In this document: piece by piece, positions 16,892-24,965 of the stretch | Layout: every line of letters starts with the position of its first letter | How positions within the stretch are numbered: position 1 is the first letter of the stretch | NCBI GenBank assembly: GCA_934757275.1 | Contig: CAKVLN010000013.1 | Coordinates: 1-42,057, forward strand | DNA from: an uncultured Candidatus Melainabacteria bacterium | GTDB taxonomy: Bacteria; Cyanobacteriota; Vampirovibrionia; Gastranaerophilales; Gastranaerophilaceae | Length of the DNA: 42,057 bases | Reading direction: 5' to 3' | The notes under the pieces: generated by a model | What the model was told of the DNA's origin: nothing | The model's database searches: none | Seen by the model: the letters and a program-made list of their open reading frames with translations, nothing else | Program-made: the position numbers and the translations under genes

Positions 16892-18001
16892 TTAAACCAA
16901 ATCAACCAAAGCCTTGTGCAATTTTACATTATGCACTCTCAAATAATCCACACCTTGCTTTATTAATGGGGAAGAAACAGCAAGAGTTAAAGCGTCTTTG
17001 AGTTCGTTGTCGTTATTTTCTACACCCAAAAAACTTTTCCTTGAAACACCAACCATAATAGGACAATTTAGCGGATAAAGCTCTTCAATTTTATCTAAGA
17101 TTACAAAATTATCCTTCTTAACTTTGCCAAACCCAATTCCTGGGTCGATTATAATGTTATTAATACCGTGTTCTTTGGCTAGTTCTATTTTGTGTTTTAA
17201 GCTAAAGAACAACTCCTCCATAATATTTTCATATTGTTTATAGTCTTCTGTTTTTTGCGTTGAATGTTGCAAAATAACTCCAGCATTATATTTTGCAACA
17301 ACTTCTGGCAACTTATTATCAAAATCAAAACCAGAAACATCGTTTATTATACTTACGCCATTATTAAGCACAAAATCAGCAACTTCGGCACTTCTTGTAT
17401 CAACACTAACCTTATTTGCCAAACCTTCTTTTTGAGCAAATTTTATTATCGGCGTTAATCTTTCAATTTGCTCTTTGGCTGAAATTGGTAAAGAATAAGG
17501 GCGAGTACTTTCAGCACCAATATCAATCATATCTGCCCCCTCTTCAAGCATTTGCAAGAAATGATTTTGCGCAGACGTTTCATCTAAATATAGCCCGCCA
17601 TCAGAAAAAGAATCAGGTGTCACGTTCAAAATACCAACAAGCTTTGTGTTTCTAATTTGAGGCTCTAAAAAATCTATAATATTTTTCCCTAAAATTGCTA
17701 AACGAAAAGGCTGTGACATAAGCTTTTTTGCAATCTTCTTGAGCTGAGAATAACTACCGCACAAAATAACATCAGATTGCGCAATTTGCCCTGTAATTAC
17801 ATTTCTATTAACCGCACAATCTGCGCCAAAAATTAATGCCGTTTGTTTCAAAATGTTAGCTTGCGCAACAGAACAATTGTATATCTTTATGTTTTTATAG
17901 CGAAATTTGTCCTCCGCTTTTGATAAATAACTAGAATCAAAGCCAATTTGACTTAATTCATTTTCAATATTGATAACTTCTTTTAAAATAAAATTACTCA
18001 T
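16892..18001 (-). CDS. folP: Dihydropteroate synthase with N-terminal extension
   Basis: This condenses para-aminobenzoate with 6-hydroxymethyl-dihydropterin diphosphate in folate synthesis. The TIM-barrel core (about 120-369) has the pterin/diphosphate loop GILNVTPDSFSDGG, DIGAESTRP, DTRSAEVA, INDVSG, IIDPGIGFGK and the C-terminal VGVSRKSF and RVHN. About 118 residues precede the core. They are absent from the usual ~280-residue enzyme and resemble no family I can name. The ATG at 17999-18001 is used, since the upstream codon is TTG and no ribosome-binding site is seen for either. It lies 24 bp after the LuxR-type gene on the same strand. Confidence 0.95.
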   Translation of the reverse strand: MSNFILKEVINIENELSQIGFDSSYLSKAEDKFRYKNIKIYNCSVAQANILKQTALIFGADCAVNRNVITGQIAQSDVILCGSYSQLKKIAKKLMSQPFRLAILGKNIIDFLEPQIRNTKLVGILNVTPDSFSDGGLYLDETSAQNHFLQMLEEGADMIDIGAESTRPYSLPISAKEQIERLTPIIKFAQKEGLANKVSVDTRSAEVADFVLNNGVSIINDVSGFDFDNKLPEVVAKYNAGVILQHSTQKTEDYKQYENIMEELFFSLKHKIELAKEHGINNIIIDPGIGFGKVKKDNFVILDKIEELYPLNCPIMVGVSRKSFLGVENNDNELKDALTLAVSSPLIKQGVDYLRVHNVKLHKALVDLV

Positions 18002-18025
18002 CAAAAAAATTTTAGCATAAAAAGA

Positions 18026-18226
18026 TTAAACATCTATCAGTTGAAGAGTAATGGCTTTAACAACAGCTTGAACTCTATTGTGAGCATTTAGTTTCTTATA
18101 GATAGATTCAAGATGAGCCTTCGTAGTTGCAGTAGAAATATTCAATTTTTCTGCAATTTCTTTGTTAATTAGACCTTGTGCAACAAGTTCCAAAATACAT
18201 AGCTCTTGTTTTGTTAATTCGCTCAT
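18026..18226 (-). CDS. Stand-alone LuxR/GerE-type DNA-binding protein
   Basis: The 66 residues are essentially just the four-helix LuxR-type helix-turn-helix domain: LTKQELCILELVAQGLINKE, then IAEKLNISTATTKAHLESIYKKL and NRVQAVVKA. There is no receiver or ligand-binding domain, so it resembles the GerE class of minimal transcription regulators. An AGGGAA lies upstream of the ATG at 18226. It is upstream of folP on the same strand with only 24 bp between them, so folP may be co-transcribed. It could be the DNA-binding remnant of a response regulator, but it is complete as a GerE-like protein. Confidence 0.85.
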   Translation of the reverse strand: MSELTKQELCILELVAQGLINKEIAEKLNISTATTKAHLESIYKKLNAHNRVQAVVKAITLQLIDV

Positions 18227-18683
18227 ATAAGAAAATTCCCTTTTAGCCCACTATTTCCTTATTTAATTTTCATATAAAATGTATGCAAGTGTCTATCAGC
18301 CGTTTGGCTATTTTTTTATTTTATAAACAAAAAGCTGTTTACTTGAAATTCAAAAATTCCTATGTAATAATGATAATACTCTATATAAGTGTTTATTTTG
18401 TTCCTACATTTTTATAAATAGGGAGAGTAAGCTCTTTAATTATTGAAGTATACCCGCCGATACAAAATCGCCAGCAGGAAACGGATTAATTTAGGCACTC
18501 ACCCACCTGCGAGACATTGCAGGTAACAAAATCGCATTTATATAGAGTTTTTATTTTTGTCATGCCCTATAAAAATTCGTTTTTGTTTACATGCTTTTTA
18601 ACACAACCTCAATAATTAGGGAGGTCGCAGTTGTACGAACGTCAGTGAGTTACAAATGCAGGTGGGTATTGATTAACCACCAA
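18227..18683. repeat. 457-bp gene-free region with an inverted-repeat element and dispersed repeat module
   Basis: No convincing ORF. ACCCACCTGC (18501-18510) and GCAGGTGGGT (18658-18667) form a 10-bp inverted pair enclosing about 147 bp. A copy of the dispersed module TTAGGGAGGTCGCAG...GGTGGGTAT occupies 18616-18668. A GTATnCCCGCCGAT-like string near 18450 resembles part of the hairpin at 24898-24949. An AGCC-GTTT-GGCT hairpin with a T tract near 18298-18318 is present, but no upstream gene on that strand explains it. Confidence 0.55.
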
Positions 18684-20051
18684 TCAAATCTCAATACTCT
18701 TCTTCAACACTTCTAACTTTTCTACGCTATCTGTTTCAAAATAAATTCTCAACAAAGGTTCTGTACCACTTGGTCTAACCAAAATTTTTGTTTTATCACC
18801 AAGCATAAGTTTTACACCATCTTTCGTATCAATTGAGGTCACTTTGTATTCACCAATAGTCTTAAACTCTTTAACCTTCTCTAAAATTGGTTTTATCTCA
18901 TCTTGATTATCAAGCTTTAAATCAATTCTATCCGTATAGAATTTTGCGCCTGCCAATTTATAAAGCTCTTCTTGCAATTCAACTAAAGATTTTCCTGTAT
19001 CTGCCATTGTTTCTAAGATTAGCAAATTCGCAACAAGACCATCTTTTTCTGGAATATGACCTAAAATACTCAATCCGCCAGACTCTTCACCGCCAATAAT
19101 AACCTTATTTTTACGCATTGCTTCACCAACATGCTTAAAGCCAACCGCAGTTTCAATAACTTCAACTCCAAGTTTTTGAGCAACGCAATCTATCAACAAA
19201 CTTGAACCTACCGTTTTTACAACTGCACCTTCAAACCCTCTTGATTTAAGATGTTTTAATAAAATAGCAATGATTTCATTTGGTGAAACATATTCACCGT
19301 TTTCATTTATTACACCAAATCTATCTGCGTCACCATCATTAGCCAAACCGATTGAATTTGGAGTGTTTTTCACTTTTTCAATAAGTTCTTTCAAAAATCT
19401 AGGTTTAGGGTCTGGCATTCCACCACCAAAATTAACATCATGGAACATGTGCAAATGCTCAAACGCAATACCTTTATTCTTTAGAATTTCGTCAAAATAT
19501 CCAATTGAAGCTGAATACAAGCCGTCAAAGATTATGTTTGTTTTCAAATTTTTGAATTTTGAGAAATCAATTAAAGTTTCTAAATGTTCATTATACTTAG
19601 GAGCAAAATCGATTTTATGTAAAACTCCAGATTTTTCTGATGCAGAATAATCTTTGTCCAAATTTGCCACAATTTCATCTGTAATTTCGCTTGTTGCAGG
19701 GCCTGCATAATCAGGAATAAACTTCATGCCTAAATATTCTGGCGGATTATGAGAGGCCGTAAACATAATTGCGCACGCATTTTTTATCAAGGCATTGTAA
19801 GCTAAAATCGGTGTTGGAACAATTCTTGCAGAATAAAACACAGTAAAGCCCTTATTTTTTAAGATTTCTGCACACAAAAGAGAATACTCATCTGCCATTC
19901 TTCGAGGGTCGTAACCAATCAAAATTGGCTTACCAAAACCAAAATTGTCAGCAACATATTTCCCAATAGCTAAAGTTACTCTTCTTACATTTTCTTCAGT
20001 AAAGTCTTTATCTAAAACGGCTCTCCAGCCATCTGTTCCAAATTTTATCAT
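18684..20051 (-). CDS. Phosphoglucomutase/phosphomannomutase family enzyme
   Basis: An alpha-D-phosphohexomutase that interconverts hexose 1- and 6-phosphates through an active-site phosphoserine. The 455-residue protein has all four family sites: phosphoserine loop TASHNPPEYLG, metal-binding DGDADRFG, sugar-specificity loop GGEESGG and phosphate-binding RPSGTEPLLRIY. The EESGG loop favours a glucose-type rather than GlmM-type specificity, but substrate cannot be fixed from sequence. An AGGAG lies ahead of the ATG. With the GH57 branching enzyme at 36 kb it would fit glycogen metabolism (inference). Confidence 0.92.
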   Translation of the reverse strand: MIKFGTDGWRAVLDKDFTEENVRRVTLAIGKYVADNFGFGKPILIGYDPRRMADEYSLLCAEILKNKGFTVFYSARIVPTPILAYNALIKNACAIMFTASHNPPEYLGMKFIPDYAGPATSEITDEIVANLDKDYSASEKSGVLHKIDFAPKYNEHLETLIDFSKFKNLKTNIIFDGLYSASIGYFDEILKNKGIAFEHLHMFHDVNFGGGMPDPKPRFLKELIEKVKNTPNSIGLANDGDADRFGVINENGEYVSPNEIIAILLKHLKSRGFEGAVVKTVGSSLLIDCVAQKLGVEVIETAVGFKHVGEAMRKNKVIIGGEESGGLSILGHIPEKDGLVANLLILETMADTGKSLVELQEELYKLAGAKFYTDRIDLKLDNQDEIKPILEKVKEFKTIGEYKVTSIDTKDGVKLMLGDKTKILVRPSGTEPLLRIYFETDSVEKLEVLKKSIEI

Positions 20052-20083
20052 TTCAAAGCTCCTATTTTAGTCAATTTTAACAT

Positions 20084-20116
20084 AAAAAAAGTGCGACAAT
20101 TTAAGATTGTCGCACC
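20084..20116 (-). terminator. Intrinsic terminator of the small secreted protein gene
   Basis: GTGCGACAAT (20091-20100) pairs with ATTGTCGCAC (20106-20115). On the minus strand the stem is followed by seven T (A-run 20084-20090). Confidence 0.9.
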
Positions 20117-20134
20117 TTCTTTTTTATTCTAAAA

Positions 20135-20488
20135 CTACTTAGCAACTTTTACGTTCATGTAATCGATAGCATAATCTGTCTTTTCTGCACCTTGAGTAAA
20201 GTTGATTGGAATTCTTGCAGTTCTTGTACAAGCCTTTACTGTCCAAATTTCACTCCATGTGTTGTTATTTTTTGGTTTTGAGATTTCTGTATTTACAATT
20301 GCGAAATCTTCACAACCTTGAGCCGCTACTCTTAAAGAATAGTAATAAATTGGCATAATCATTTGTGATTGGAGTTTAGAATCTGTAATAGATTTACCTT
20401 TGACTGGAATCGTATTATCAAAATTATAAGCAAATACTGCAGTTGATACCATCATCAATGATAAAATTAATAATTGTAGCTTTTTCAT
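20135..20488 (-). CDS. Small secreted protein of unknown function
   Basis: The 117 residues start with a classical signal peptide (about 1-20: two Lys, a hydrophobic run, then VFAY), so the protein is exported. The mature part of about 97 residues has two cysteines (GCEDF and VKACTRT) that could form a disulfide, and the hydrophobic pattern of a small beta-rich domain. No family is recognised. It has AAAGGAG before the ATG and its own terminator, so it is probably a single-gene unit. Confidence 0.85.
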   Translation of the reverse strand: MKKLQLLILSLMMVSTAVFAYNFDNTIPVKGKSITDSKLQSQMIMPIYYYSLRVAAQGCEDFAIVNTEISKPKNNNTWSEIWTVKACTRTARIPINFTQGAEKTDYAIDYMNVKVAK

Positions 20489-20574
20489 GAAAAACTCCTT
20501 TCACTATCCTTAAACTTATCTGTACAAATTTTAACACAAAACAAGATTTATACAAGCCTTTAGAGATATCGAGT

Positions 20575-20610
20575 AAAAGAGGCTCGAAGAAAATTCTTCG
20601 AGCCTCTTTT
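20575..20610 (-). terminator. Strong hairpin after the SPFH-NfeD operon
   Basis: A 17-bp perfect stem (20575-20591 with 20594-20610; AAAAGAGGCTCGAAGAA) with a two-base loop. The flanking A and T runs allow termination on either strand. Confidence 0.85.
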
Positions 20611-20627
20611 ATTAAAAAAATTTCAAA

Positions 20628-21602
20628 CTATTTATTTGCATCAAACATTTGCTTAATGCCATCAACAGAACTCAAAATTCCTGTTGCTTCATAAGGCATG
20701 TAAACAACCTTATTATCTTGTCCACTAGTAATAGCTTGCATTGTTTCCAGATATTTCATTGCAATTAAGTACTTATCAGGTTGACCTTTATCAGCTAATG
20801 CGTTGATAATTCTTTGAATAGCTTCCTTTTCACCATCTGCTTCCAAAATTCTAGCTTGTGCAACACCTTCGGCTCTCAAAATATTTGCCTTCTTTTCACC
20901 TTCAGCTCTATTAATTGCAGCTTCTTTTTCACCTTCTGCCTTCAATACTGCAGATTTTTTCAAACCTTCTGCTTCAAGAATTGCAGCACGTCTATCTCTT
21001 TCAGCCTTCATTTGCTTTTCCATAGCTGATTGAATATCTGATGGAGGAATGATGTCTTGAAGTTCTACTCTGTTAACCTTAACACCCCATTTGTTAGTTG
21101 CATCATCTAAGATTGCTCTAAGTTCATGGTTAATTTTATCTCTTGAAACTAAACTTTCGTCTAAATCTAATTGACCTACAAGGTTTCTTAAATTTGTTTG
21201 AGTTAATTTTTCAATCGCATCTGGCAAATTTTGAATTTCATAAACCGCTGATTTTGGGTCAACAATTTGGAAATATAACAATGCGTTAATGCTAATTGAA
21301 ACGTTGTCTTTTGTAATTACGTTTTGACGAGGGAAGTCATAAACAGCTTCTCTCAAGTCAATTTTTGTTCTTTTTTGTACTACAGAATAGCTTGTACCAT
21401 CAAAACCTTTTTGAGTAACTTTCCAATCAATAGCTCTAGGAGCTTCTAAAATTGGAATAATAAAGTTAAAACCGGATTCCAACACTCTGTCGAACTTACC
21501 CAAACGTTCAATAATTACCACTTCCGCTTGTTGAACGATTACAACACCTTTTGCAACAAATACAAGTGCTAATGCAATCAAAAAAATTGATAATGAAATC
21601 AT
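20628..21602 (-). CDS. qmcA: SPFH-domain (stomatin/QmcA-like) membrane protein
   Basis: A flotillin/stomatin-type membrane scaffold. The 324 residues have an N-terminal membrane anchor (about 2-22), the SPFH domain (about 25-190; typical RLGKFDRVLESGFNFIIP and DIIPP), a long charged coiled coil with repeated AEGEKEAA-like motifs (about 200-265), and a C-terminal hydrophobic segment. An NfeD-family gene stands 9 bp upstream on the same strand; the paired arrangement is conserved in bacteria (qmcA-ybbJ). Such pairs are thought to organise membrane microdomains and membrane-protein quality control. The ribosome-binding site is GGAGA. Confidence 0.92.
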   Translation of the reverse strand: MISLSIFLIALALVFVAKGVVIVQQAEVVIIERLGKFDRVLESGFNFIIPILEAPRAIDWKVTQKGFDGTSYSVVQKRTKIDLREAVYDFPRQNVITKDNVSISINALLYFQIVDPKSAVYEIQNLPDAIEKLTQTNLRNLVGQLDLDESLVSRDKINHELRAILDDATNKWGVKVNRVELQDIIPPSDIQSAMEKQMKAERDRRAAILEAEGLKKSAVLKAEGEKEAAINRAEGEKKANILRAEGVAQARILEADGEKEAIQRIINALADKGQPDKYLIAMKYLETMQAITSGQDNKVVYMPYEATGILSSVDGIKQMFDANK

Positions 21603-21611
21603 TTCTCTCTC

Positions 21612-22034
21612 CTATACTTTTGTAACATACATAATTAAGCTATCATTTTTTAGAATTTTAACCTCTGTACCAATTGGAATTGTTTCACAATCCTGCGTTC
21701 TAGCTTCCCAACGTTCACCATAAATCGTGATAACGCCACCATTAGCACCAACTTCTTCTATAACTTTAGCTGTTTTTCCAATATATTTGCCTTCTATACC
21801 AGTTTCAGTTTCTTTAGAATTTCTTCTCAAAAGCATAGGTCTTAAAAAGACAAACGACAAAAACGATAATAAAAAGAAAGCTAGTACCAAAGCAAACTTA
21901 TTCAACGTGATTAATGTAATACCTGCAGTTATGAATGCTGCAAGTGCGAAATTCAAAAAAAACATGCTCGGTGTAAAGATTTCAAGTATTACAAATGCAA
22001 TACCAACTACACATAAAAATTGCCACATTAACAA
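21612..22034 (-). CDS. NfeD-family membrane protein (YbbJ-like)
   Basis: The partner of the SPFH protein. The 140 residues comprise two or three N-terminal membrane helices (about 2-70) followed by a soluble OB-fold domain (about 82-140) with the family pattern GKTAKVIEEVGANGGVITIYGERWEA. The most likely start is a TTG at 22034, seven bases after AGGAGA; the in-frame ATG two codons later (22028) would sit 13 bases away. The stop is 9 bp before the SPFH gene. The domain is known to interact with stomatin-type proteins in related systems. Confidence 0.9.
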   Translation of the reverse strand: MLMWQFLCVVGIAFVILEIFTPSMFFLNFALAAFITAGITLITLNKFALVLAFFLLSFLSFVFLRPMLLRRNSKETETGIEGKYIGKTAKVIEEVGANGGVITIYGERWEARTQDCETIPIGTEVKILKNDSLIMYVTKV

Positions 22035-22064
22035 TATAAACTCTCCTAAATAAAAGATTATTAT

Positions 22065-22087
22065 AGCCCTCCTAAAATCGGAGGGCT
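22065..22087 (-). terminator. Hairpin after the DUF1858 gene
   Basis: AGCCCTCC (22065-22072) pairs with GGAGGGCT (22080-22087). The T tract on the minus strand is interrupted, so terminator function is likely but not certain. Confidence 0.55.
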
Positions 22088-22103
22088 TTAAACATATTAA
22101 GAA

Positions 22104-22304
22104 CTACTCTTCAATTAAAGAATTGATTTCTGCTACCATTTCATCAGCATTAAAACCATGAACCTTAGCACCAGCTTCTAAATTTTCAAAGTGAGCAGCA
22201 GCGCAACCAATACAACCCATGCCATATTTTTGAAAAACTGCTACAGCTTCTGGGTGCTGTTGAACAATTTCCATAATTCCCATATCTTTTGTAACTTTTG
22301 CCAT
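22104..22304 (-). CDS. DUF1858 (hybrid-cluster-associated disulfide) domain protein
   Basis: A 66-residue protein consisting of one DUF1858 domain, with the pattern ...QHPEAVAVFQKYGMGCIGCAAAHFENLEAG...HG. The CIGC pair is the conserved redox disulfide. The domain is frequent in anaerobes and is often found near hybrid-cluster or iron-sulfur proteins; its exact role is unknown. It has its own GGAG-type ribosome-binding site. Confidence 0.9.
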   Translation of the reverse strand: MAKVTKDMGIMEIVQQHPEAVAVFQKYGMGCIGCAAAHFENLEAGAKVHGFNADEMVAEINSLIEE

Positions 22305-22388
22305 AATTTATACTCCTTTTCTTGACTTATAAAAACAAATTATTAAATTAATACAGTGATTATAACATAACTTTGAAAGGAATTAAAT

Positions 22389-22538
22389 ATGCAATTTATC
22401 AAGAATTTTTTCAAGCACGATTCAGTGATTGGACTTTGTGGACTAAAAAAGAAAACTGAATATGTTTATATTGAAGTGCCAAAAAGCTATAAAAAGACTT
22501 TCATACCTAATACAGAAAACAATTATCTTTTAATATAA
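22389..22538 (+). CDS. 49-residue small protein
   Basis: ATG 22389 follows AAAGGA at a good distance and the frame runs to TAA 22536-22538. The peptide starts MQFIKNFFKHDSVIG, a short amphipathic segment, then LCGLKKKTEYVYIEVPKSYK and a polar tail. It is basic with one cysteine. No family is recognised. A shared bidirectional terminator follows about 40 bp downstream. The coding claim rests on the ribosome-binding site, the terminator and the orphan strand between two minus-strand genes. Confidence 0.6.
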   Translation: MQFIKNFFKHDSVIGLCGLKKKTEYVYIEVPKSYKKTFIPNTENNYLLI

Positions 22539-22575
22539 TTTATTTTTTGGAGGTAGAAAAATTAGAACAAAAAGA

Positions 22576-22618
22576 AAAAAAAATAACCCGATTTCTAAAG
22601 AAATCAGGTTATTTTTTA
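22576..22618. terminator. Bidirectional terminator between the 49-aa gene and tuf
   Basis: AATAACC-C-GATTTC / GAAATC-A-GGTTATT with a TAAA loop (22582-22613, one internal mismatch). A-runs on the left and T-runs on the right serve both strands. Confidence 0.85.
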
Positions 22619-22641
22619 TATCATAGATAATTTTATATCAA

Positions 22642-23850
22642 TTATTCAATAATTTTATCTACAACACCAGCACCAACTGTTCTACCACCTTCACGGATAG
22701 CAAATCTCATACCTTCTTCGATAGCTACTGGGTTGATAAGTTCAACTTCCATAACTACGTTATCACCAGGCATTACCATTTCACCGTCGAATTTGATTGA
22801 ACCAGTAACGTCAGTTGTTCTGATGTAGAATTGTGGTCTGTAACCAGGGAAGAATGGAGTGTGACGTCCACCTTCATCTTTTGTTAGAACGTAAACGTTA
22901 GCAGTGAACTTAGTGTGTGGGTGAATTGAACCAGGTTTACATAAAACTTGACCACGTTGGATTTCAGTTTTATCAATACCTCTTAACAAAGCACCGATGT
23001 TGTCACCAGCTTGACCTTGATCAAGTTGTTTTCTGAACATTTCAACACCAGTTACTGTAGTTTTCTTAGTTTCGCCTAAACCAACTAATTCAACTTCATC
23101 ACCAACCTTAACGATACCACGTTCTACTCTACCAGTAGCAACTGTACCACGACCAGTGATTGAGAATACGTCTTCAACTGGCATCAAGAATGGTTTGTCC
23201 AAATCACGTTCAGGAGTTGGGAAGTAGTTATCAACTGCGTCCATCAATTCCCAAATTTTGTCAACCCATTTATCTTCACCACGTTGAATGTTTGGATTAG
23301 CTTGAACTGCTTCTAAAGCTTTCAATGCAGAACCGTGAATGAATGGAATGTTGTCACCATCAAATTCGTAAGAAGAAAGAAGTTCTCTAACTTCCATTTC
23401 TACTAATTCTAACAATTCTGGATCGTCAACCATATCGCATTTGTTCAAGAATACAACTAGGTTAGGAACACCAACTTGTCTTGCTAACAAGATGTGTTCA
23501 CGAGTTTGAGGCATAGCACCATCTGTTGCAGCAACTACAAGAATTGCACCGTCCATTTGAGCAGCACCTGTAATCATGTTTTTAACATAGTCAGCGTGGC
23601 CTGGGCAGTCAACGTGTGCGTAGTGTCTAGCATCTGTTTCATATTCTACGTGAGCAGTAGAGATGGTTATACCTCTTGCTTTTTCTTCTGGAGCAGCATC
23701 GATTTCATCGAATTTTCTAGCTTGTGCTTTACCAGCTGCAGCCATAACACCTGTAATAGCTGCTGTCAATGTTGTTTTACCGTGGTCAACGTGGCCGATT
23801 GTACCAATGTTAACGTGCGGTTTTGTACGTTCATACTTTTCACGTGCCAT
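22642..23850 (-). CDS. tuf: Elongation factor Tu
   Basis: This GTPase delivers aminoacyl-tRNA to the ribosome. The 402 residues have P-loop GHVDHGKTT, effector [24 protein letters not shown] and the SALKALE region, then the two beta-barrel domains with the conserved C-terminus [21 protein letters not shown] precedes the ATG. It stands alone rather than in an str operon (rpsL-rpsG-fusA-tuf). A promoter is seen at 23914-23941. Confidence 0.99.
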   Translation of the reverse strand: MAREKYERTKPHVNIGTIGHVDHGKTTLTAAITGVMAAAGKAQARKFDEIDAAPEEKARGITISTAHVEYETDARHYAHVDCPGHADYVKNMITGAAQMDGAILVVAATDGAMPQTREHILLARQVGVPNLVVFLNKCDMVDDPELLELVEMEVRELLSSYEFDGDNIPFIHGSALKALEAVQANPNIQRGEDKWVDKIWELMDAVDNYFPTPERDLDKPFLMPVEDVFSITGRGTVATGRVERGIVKVGDEVELVGLGETKKTTVTGVEMFRKQLDQGQAGDNIGALLRGIDKTEIQRGQVLCKPGSIHPHTKFTANVYVLTKDEGGRHTPFFPGYRPQFYIRTTDVTGSIKFDGEMVMPGDNVVMEVELINPVAIEEGMRFAIREGGRTVGAGVVDKIIE

Positions 23851-23913
23851 GAGATTAATCTCCTTCTTTGATTAAATATACTACGTTAACTTACTATACT
23901 AAGTTATATTATA

Positions 23914-23941
23914 ATTCTAGTCTATAAATAATTTATGTCAA
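23914..23941 (-). promoter_or_regulatory. tuf promoter
   Basis: On the minus strand TTGACA (23936-23941) and TAGAAT (23914-23919) are spaced by 16 bp, about 60 bp upstream of the tuf ATG. A TATAAT also occurs at about 23906-23911. Confidence 0.65.
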
Positions 23942-24086
23942 TCGTTATAGCTTTCAAAATTTAAAATTGTATAGCTTGGTTTTATATAGGTTGTTATTGC
24001 CTCTTATTAAGAAAATTTACAAATTACAAACGCAATAGCAAATTTTTCTTTTACATGTTTTCTTCTAAAAAAAAGGAGAAAACTCT

Positions 24087-24620
24087 ATGCAAATCAACCC
24101 AATTCAGAATACAAAAATTTGTTCAACCACAAATCCTTCAATGCATAAAAAGAATAATTATTCACAACCAACTTTCACGGCAAACACTATTCCAGCAACA
24201 ACTAAAAAAGGAATAATGGGCACAATTGGTTTGGGACTTATTTCGTTAGGTGCATTTTTGCTAAAACGTCCAAAAGAAAGTCTGCTAGTTGAACCGTCTG
24301 AATTGGAAAAAGAATTGAAAGAAACGAAAGAGAAATTGGCTGATACAAAATTCAAGCTAGACAATACAAAAAACAAATTATGGAAAGCCCAACAAGAGCT
24401 AGACATTTGGGAAAGGCTCGCTGACAACCCGATGGAGGTAGCAAAAGAGCTTACAAATCAAACAACAAAAAACAATAAACACTCTGATTCTGGACGTAAT
24501 AGACCCGACCCTGCTTGGGCTATGCCAGAGTCACCGATTACAATGGAAAAAGCTTATAATAATTATGGTTCTGCTATTTCTGGACGTAACAAGCCTGATG
24601 CAGATAGCTTTTGCCCCTAA
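24087..24620 (+). CDS. Lineage-specific membrane protein with coiled coil
   Basis: A 177-residue protein of unknown function. The polar N-terminus (about 1-40) carries the tag QPTFTA, comparable to VPAFRG in the protein at 27121. One membrane helix follows (about 43-60, GIMGTIGLGLISLGAFLL). A Lys/Glu-rich coiled coil (about 68-115, LEKELKETKEKLADTK) comes next, then a polar tail. The tail contains two SGRN[RK]PD motifs (about 134 and 164). AAGGAG precedes the ATG. The architecture suggests a membrane-anchored extended rod; topology is unknown. Confidence 0.85.
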   Translation: MQINPIQNTKICSTTNPSMHKKNNYSQPTFTANTIPATTKKGIMGTIGLGLISLGAFLLKRPKESLLVEPSELEKELKETKEKLADTKFKLDNTKNKLWKAQQELDIWERLADNPMEVAKELTNQTTKNNKHSDSGRNRPDPAWAMPESPITMEKAYNNYGSAISGRNKPDADSFCP

Positions 24621-24670
24621 TTTTAGTGAAAGCTAACACTTAAAATTCGATAAAATCACCAGAACAAATA

Positions 24671-24699
24671 TTGAAAAAATTTTTTATATAAGTTATAAT
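24671..24699 (+). promoter_or_regulatory. Consensus promoter for the candidate small RNA
   Basis: TTGAAA (24671-24676) and TATAAT (24694-24699) have exactly 17 bp between them, in a gene-free region. The predicted start is about 24706-24707, at the foot of the hairpin that follows. Confidence 0.75.
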
Positions 24700-24700
24700 A

Positions 24701-24792
24701 AAAAAAGAAAGTTTTGATACGGTAAATCTTGCAACCGAGCCAACAGGCGACAGTGGTGGAGCAAGCCCACATAATCAAAACTTTCTTTTTTT
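24701..24792 (+). ncRNA. Candidate structured small RNA, about 86 nt
   Basis: An 18-bp outer stem (24701-24718 with 24774-24791) closes a 55-nt interior and ends in a T run, so the closing stem is also a terminator. Inside, CTTGC (24728-24732) pairs with GCAAG (24761-24765), and GCC-AACA-GGC (24739-24748) forms a hairpin. GTGG (24753-24756) can pair with CCAC (24767-24770), crossing the CTTGC stem as a pseudoknot. A consensus promoter stands directly upstream. I do not recognise a known class. It could instead be an elaborate bidirectional terminator between the convergent genes. Confidence 0.6.
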
Positions 24793-24897
24793 ATTTGTAC
24801 TATCTTATATCTTTTTTACAAATTAGAAGCCTGTAAGCTAGGTAGGACCAATATAAGAATAAGTTTTTGTCAAGCAATGCTTGACCTACGACTACCC

Positions 24898-24949
24898 AAA
24901 AAGTATCGGCGGGAGTTTTCGTAAACGAAAACTCCCGCCGATACTTTTT
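24898..24949 (-). terminator. Very long perfect hairpin after the 62-aa gene
   Basis: A 24-bp perfect stem (24898-24921 with 24926-24949), TAAA loop, G+C-rich core CGGCGGGAG, T tract on the minus strand. Longer than a normal terminator, so probably a repeat element doing the job. A separate GTCAAGCA/TGCTTGAC palindrome lies just upstream at 24869-24885. Confidence 0.8.
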
Positions 24950-24965
24950 TATAAAAAAACTTTAA

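Noticed and set aside
18026..18226. Truncated response regulator
   Set aside because: The protein is complete as a GerE-like single HTH domain and has its own start and ribosome-binding site, so pseudogene status is not supported.
18262..18318. Tiny RNA between TATAAA and a T-tailed hairpin
   Set aside because: The -35 is absent and the hairpin is short; only the 24.7-kb locus has a full promoter with 17-bp spacing.
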